Source: Tupaia tana (lineage: Eukaryota > Chordata > Mammalia > Scandentia > Tupaiidae). Taken from it: a stretch of 64,000 bases of DNA. The notes beneath the pieces are model-generated. The model was not told the DNA's origin, did not search any database, and saw only the letters and a list, made by a program, of their open reading frames with translations. Made by a program: the position numbers and the translations under genes. Below are positions 59,944-64,000 of this stretch, piece by piece. The stretch is taken from the NCBI GenBank assembly GCA_026018925.1, contig JAKSZU010000020.1, forward strand, positions 40,577,112 through 40,641,111. Direction: 5' to 3'. Within the stretch, counting starts at the first letter, position 1, and every line of letters begins with the position of its first letter.

Positions 59944-60030
59944 AATATTCCAAAATTTGAAATAAGTCTAAAACCTGAAACGTGTTGATTCTCAAGCATT
60001 TCAGATAAGGGATCCTCAATCTGAACTTAT
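59660..60030. repeat. Nonautonomous DNA transposon (Tigger-like MITE)
   Basis: GGCTGAGCATCCGTAATCAG at the left and, reversed, GATTGAGGATCCCTTATCTG at the right are inverted ends. CCAAAATTTGAAATAAGTCT lies inside. A (TA)n stretch at 59901-59941 occurs within it. Confidence 0.7.
59901..59941. repeat. (TA)n microsatellite
   Basis: About 20 TA units. Confidence 0.97.
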
Positions 60031-60097
60031 ACAGAACGAGAAGGTAAGAGCTGGTACAGGATCAATACAACTTTATCCCCTCCAAGTGTATTTACTT

Positions 60098-60310
60098 ACT
60101 TTCCTCCATGAGTAAGAGAGACAGCAAGGAGAGAGACAGAGAGTATGTCTAAGAGGGTCTCCACGTTGCAATCCACCCCCAGTCTCACCAGCCCAGGCTC
60201 AGGGGCACACGTGAGCCCAGAGCAGCCCAGTCTGGATGCAAATCTACAGCTCTCCCAAGGGTGGACTTTGCAGAGTGTTGTGTGTTACTGCTGTGCTACC
60301 ATCTGACCCC
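60098..60310 (-). repeat. Third-type SINE
   Basis: The minus strand begins GGGGTCAGATGGTAGCACAG and has GATTTGCATCCAGACTGGGC, as in the minisatellite SINE (GGGTTTGCATCCTGG). Confidence 0.75.
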
Positions 60311-60339
60311 ACACAACTACATTTAATAGTACAGCAGCT

Positions 60340-60592
60340 ATTTTTATTTATTTAAAATTTGCAATAGGGTGCATATGCTTGCCAAAGACAGAGAGAAGGT
60401 GAGAGTAAGCGAGAAAGCTGAGCCCAGGGAGGATGGTCATACCACAATCCCTTCTCCATTCTCATCTCAGTATGTTGGGCAGTCACACACATGCACGTGG
60501 CGTGTTTCCCAAGTCTCAGGGTCTGGAACTTAACCACGCAGTCGGCCCTGCGGGATCCAGACACTTTAACCACCACACCACCTGGCTGGCCC
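60340..60592 (-). repeat. tRNA-derived SINE
   Basis: The minus strand begins GGGCCAGCCAGGTGGTGTGG. CAGCAGCTATTTTTA and CAACAGCTACTTTTA flank it. Confidence 0.9.
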
Positions 60593-60879
60593 TGCAACAG
60601 CTACTTTTAAACATCCTCCAGTGTCTAATTGTGTTTCTCCTCTAACCTCTCCTTTTCCTACTCATGTTGCAATAGTGCATCATCCTTCCATGCGCTCATT
60701 TCCACACTCACATTTGATTCATCAGCCAATCAATCCATCTCCCAAACACCCCAAATCAGGCCACCTCTCTCCATCCCACCATCTGGCTATCCAGCCTCCT
60801 AACTGGACTCACTGCTTCCTCTACGGCTGGTCCCCAACTCTCATTCTGTTAGCCCTAAGGTCAACCAAAGTGATCTTGC
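60593..60879. other. Intron, C-rich, no feature seen
   Basis: CT-rich unique sequence; a plus-strand frame here (60621-61031) is low-complexity and not a gene. Confidence 0.4.
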
Positions 60880-61097
60880 TGAAATCTTCCTGGAGAGGGA
60901 GCAAGCGCCCCTCAGTGGGAGGTGGACAGACTGCATTCCTCCTCCCCCACCTCTCCACCTCAGCGGGGCGGGGGGGCTGTGGGCAGTCGGGCACATGCTA
61001 CCTGGCATACTTTTCAAGTCACCAGGACTAGAACTTGCACTGGGGTTGGCCAGGTGGGACCCAGCCCCTCTAACTACTAGGCTACAGGGCCGGGCCA
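60880..61097 (-). repeat. SINE, diverged
   Basis: The minus strand begins TTGGCCCGGCCCTGTAGCCT and has GGACCTGGTGACTTG-like sequence, consistent with an old copy of the main family. Confidence 0.65.
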
Positions 61098-61576
61098 ACA
61101 CTTTCTAAAGATTTTTCACAGCATTTAGGCTAAAATTTAAACATTTGGACCTTGCCCTCTAAGATCCACTTTTCTCCTTCACCAAGCTCCAGCCCTGCTT
61201 ACCTTTCCTCTGTCCCTTGAACGCCCACAGCAGAACCCTTGGCTTTCACATGAGCAGCTGTCTTCACCTATGCCAATATTCTCTTCGAGATCTTTGCCTT
61301 ACTGATTCCTTCTCCTCAGAGCCCAGGACTCGGGTGACCGTCTCAGAAAGCTTTCTGTTACATAATCAGCCGGTCAAAGGTAGATTTTCTCCCTACCATA
61401 TTCTACCCTGTCTGATTTTTAATGTAACAATTGTTTTCAAACTTTCCTTCTAAAAGTAAACTTGACAAGAGGACAATGTGCCAAGGTCCCTGAGTCTCCT
61501 CAGAGTCTGACACTAAATAAAAATCTCCTGAATTAACGAAAGAGTACATGAAATAAGAATTGAGAAAATGCCGTTT
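61098..61576. other. Intron, possible L2 relic
   Basis: CTTTTCTCCTTCACCAAGCT, CTTTCACATGAGCAGCTGTC and GGACAATGTGCCAAGGTCCC have an L2-like layout, but the match is weak. Confidence 0.4.
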
Positions 61577-61831
61577 GGGCCAGCTCTGTGGCCTGGTGAC
61601 TGAGGCAGCCAGATCCTTCATGGTCAACCCTGCAGTGTGAGTCCTGGACCCAGTGGCTTGAGAAACACACCAGGCACACGTGTATGCCCAAAGTCCCAAC
61701 AAGCTGGAGAAATGGAAGAAGGGACTGCAGCGTGACCATTCTTGGCGGGAGGTGGCTCTCCCTCTCTGTTTCTCTCTGGCAAGTGCATGTACCCTCTGTT
61801 AAAAATTAAAAATAATAATAATAGTAATAAA
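61577..61831 (+). repeat. tRNA-derived SINE
   Basis: GGGCCAGCTCTGTGGCCTGG head; CCCTCTGTTAAAAATTAAA end. AATGCCGTTT and AATGTCGTTT flank it. Confidence 0.92.
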
Positions 61832-61935
61832 CAATGTCGTTTGGTGTAGTGGACACAGAGACCATTGCTGACTCTAGTGAAAGTAAGGTCAAAGTGTTAT
61901 GCGAATATGAAAATGCTTTTAAGAAATGTGGGTGA

Positions 61936-62189
61936 GGGACCAGCAGTTAGCATAATGGCTATGTCACTGGACTCCCATGTAGTCGATCGCGGTTCGCGTC
62001 TCGGACCCGGTGGCTTAAAACTCACGCCGGGCGCGTGTGTGTGCGTGGCCAAGATCCCAAGAGGAGAATGGAGGAGAAGGGATTGCGGCGTGGCCATCCC
62101 CCCTGGGGGGTGATTTCTCGCTTTCTGTCTCTCTGTCTCTCTCTGTCTGGTGAGTGCACACGCCCTATAGCAAAAACAAAAAAAAAGAA
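61936..62189 (+). repeat. tRNA-derived SINE, young subfamily
   Basis: GGGACCAGCAGTTAGCATAA head to CCCTATAGCAAAAACAAA. AAGAAATGTGGGTGAGG occurs on both sides (61921 and 62190), a perfect 17-bp target duplication. Confidence 0.97.
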
Positions 62190-62313
62190 AAGAAATGTGG
62201 GTGAGGTGAGGTAGAGCAGTCACCTAGAGGGAGGGGAGAAGACTAGATATAGAGACAGGAAATACTGAGGAGAAGATGGCTTAATTTTTTTTTAAACATG
62301 AAAAAATGAGTTC

Positions 62314-62531
62314 AGGGCCGGCCAGGTGGCATGGTAGTTAAGGCCACTGGATTCCACATGGCCAACTGTGATTCGAGTCATGAACCAGGAGGCCTGAAAA
62401 TCATACTGGGCACATGTGAGTGTGTGCTCGAAGTCCTGAGAGGAGAATGGAGGAGAAGGGTTTGCAGCGTGGTCACCCCCTATGAAGGGTACTTTCTCAC
62501 TTTCTCTCTCTAACCAGAGCCCATGCCCTGT

Positions 62532-62566
<35 letters not shown>
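62314..62566 (+). repeat. tRNA-derived SINE with a long poly-A
   Basis: AGGGCCGGCCAGGTGGCATG head; CCCTGTAGC end followed by about 32 A. Confidence 0.93.
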
Positions 62567-62569
<3 letters not shown>

Positions 62570-62689
62570 TTTAAAGGTGTTGGAAAAAGAGCTAAAAATG
62601 AAAATGTTGGAAAGAAATAAAAAATGTACCATGTATGTGAGGTACATAAAGCTAACTGATAATGTGGAGTGTTTTTTTCCCCAGCTTTT

Positions 62690-62932
62690 TAATTACCTCT
62701 TTTCTTTATTCATGATAAAGCACACGTGCACCCAGAGAGAAAGGAGGAGAGAGAGAGGGGCACCCTCCATAGGCTCGGTCATGCCACAACTTCCTCCAGC
62801 CCCCAGACCTGTCGGAGCCTAGGCACTGCCCGCATGCTTCAGGGTGAGCAGGTGGGGATTTGAACCACAGCTGCTACGTGTAATCTAACTTCCCTTGAGT
62901 AGCACGTTACTGCTAATGTCACAGCACAGCCC
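62690..62932 (-). repeat. Third-type SINE, diverged
   Basis: The minus strand begins TGGGCTGTGCTGTGACATTA and ends with a CT-rich stretch and TTTATCATGAATAAAG. Confidence 0.65.
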
Positions 62933-63431
62933 AGTGATATGTTCTGACATCCACAACCCTATCGTCACTGTGAGGACCGCCAAATTACCCACGTAACAGG
63001 AAGGCAGACCTAAGAGAGGATCTGGCTTGGCTTTGCTAACTCACGGCCATTCACAAAGAGCTTCCGTAAAGAAAATAATAACCACTATTCCATACCTGCA
63101 TTTTCACATGATTTTGTACACCTAAAAAACTGTTAGTCTTCTAAGACCTTTGTAAGTCACCAGTATTTTAGTTCAAGCACATGTAGAAATAACATGCTTG
63201 TTATTAGCACTAGTATGTCATCACATAATTAAATTATAAAATGTCTTAGGCCAGAACAGATACTACTCCTCAAACAAGGGTGGAAAACTGAGGTGGGGCC
63301 TCAGATATACTGGAAGTGTGTTACCGAAAAATGGGCTGACTGCTTATGCTAAGAAGTCCTATAATTTGCTTCTATGCCATGCTCTGCATTTCAAAACTCA
63401 ACTATGAACTACCTCTTTAAAAAGTGGTATT
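62933..63431. other. Intron, no feature seen
   Basis: Unique sequence of about 500 bp; no VPS8 exon found here. Confidence 0.45.
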
Positions 63432-63708
63432 GGGGCCAGTAGGTGGTAACAGGTTAAGTAACAGTTAAGGTGCTGGACTCCCACATGGCCGACTGCAGTT
63501 TGAATCCCAGACCCGCCACTTGAAAGTCATGCCAGGCATGTGTGTGTGCATGCCCAAAATCCCAGAAGGAGTATGGAGGAGAAGAGATTCCTGAGTAGCC
63601 ATCCCCTCCCAGGAGAGGGGATAATTTCTCACTTTCCTTCTCACTGTCTCTCCAATGAGCACACGCTGACTATGGCAAAAACATTAAAAAAAAAAAAAAA
63701 AAAAAAAA
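63432..63708 (+). repeat. tRNA-derived SINE
   Basis: GGGGCCAGTAGGTGGTAACA head; CTATGGCAAAAAC end with about 25 A. The head has a small internal duplication (AGGTTAAGTAACAGTTAAGG). Confidence 0.93.
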
Positions 63709-63718
63709 GTGGTATCAT

Positions 63719-63975
63719 GGGCCAGGCAGGTGGCATCCAGGTTAAGGTGCTGGACCCCAGTGGCTGGCTCTGTGGGTGAGCCCCGGACCCGGTGGCTTGA
63801 AAAGCACTCTGACGCGTGCTCATGCGTGCCCAAGATCCTGGGAGAAGAATGGAGAAGAGATTGTGTGGGGGGGGGTGATTTCTTTCTTTCTCTCTCTTCC
63901 CCTCTATCTATCTATCTCCCTCTGTCTCTCTCTGGCAAATGTATATGCCCTATAACAAAAAAAAGCAACCCCTCC
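63719..63975 (+). repeat. tRNA-derived SINE, inserted beside the previous one
   Basis: GGGCCAGGCAGGTGGCATCC head; CCCTATAACAAAAAAAAG end. AAAGTGGTATCAT before it and AAAGTGATATCAT after it are its target duplication. Confidence 0.93.
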
Positions 63976-64000
63976 AAAGTGATATCATACTCTTAAAGGT

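Overview
The window is mammalian nuclear DNA, most likely from a tree shrew (Scandentia, Tupaia-like). It shows long introns with canonical GT-AG borders, L1, L2, MIR, MaLR, Tigger, hAT and mariner remains, and about 60 SINE copies. The commonest SINE is a roughly 260-bp tRNA-derived element ending in a pyrimidine-rich stretch, a CCTATAGCAAAAACCTCTC-like end and poly-A. Two rarer elements join a tRNA-like head to a 7SL RNA-like body with an Alu-like CTGTAGTCCCAGC core. Such tRNA/7SL chimeras are what I know as the Tu SINEs of tree shrews. The species call is an inference; colugo is the main alternative I considered.

Only one protein-coding gene is visible: VPS8, the CORVET-specific subunit of the endosomal tethering complex, on the minus strand. 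Thirteen consecutive coding exons lie between 59256 (5') and 11800 (3'). They total 1031 nt (343 codons plus two bases) and join in frame without a break. They correspond to about residues 669-1011 of the roughly 1430-residue human protein, which is the central alpha-solenoid part. The N-terminal WD40 propeller exons should lie beyond the right edge and the C-terminal RING exons beyond the left edge. I found neither here.

Everything else is intron sequence, mostly transposon-derived. By region: 0-11.8 kb is the downstream intron, with a MaLR LTR, SINEs and a half-L1 fragment. 11.8-28 kb holds seven exons, L2/MIR relics, a mariner MITE, a SINE carrying a minisatellite, and an L1 3' end. 28-46 kb has four exons, a mariner transposase fossil, a cluster of young SINEs and an ORF1-only (half-L1) LINE with poly-A. 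46-56 kb is one large intron holding ERV LTRs and an old L1 ORF2 copy broken up by SINEs and a MaLR LTR. 56-64 kb has the last two exons and more SINEs, including two that landed one after the other at the same target site.

I looked for an undescribed system (extra genes, antisense ORFs, RNA genes, unusual arrays) and found none that stands up. The open reading frames other than those overlapping VPS8 exons or transposon ORFs are SINE, microsatellite or minisatellite shadows. The most unusual items are the SINE-borne minisatellite, the ORF1-only LINE and the serial SINE insertions.
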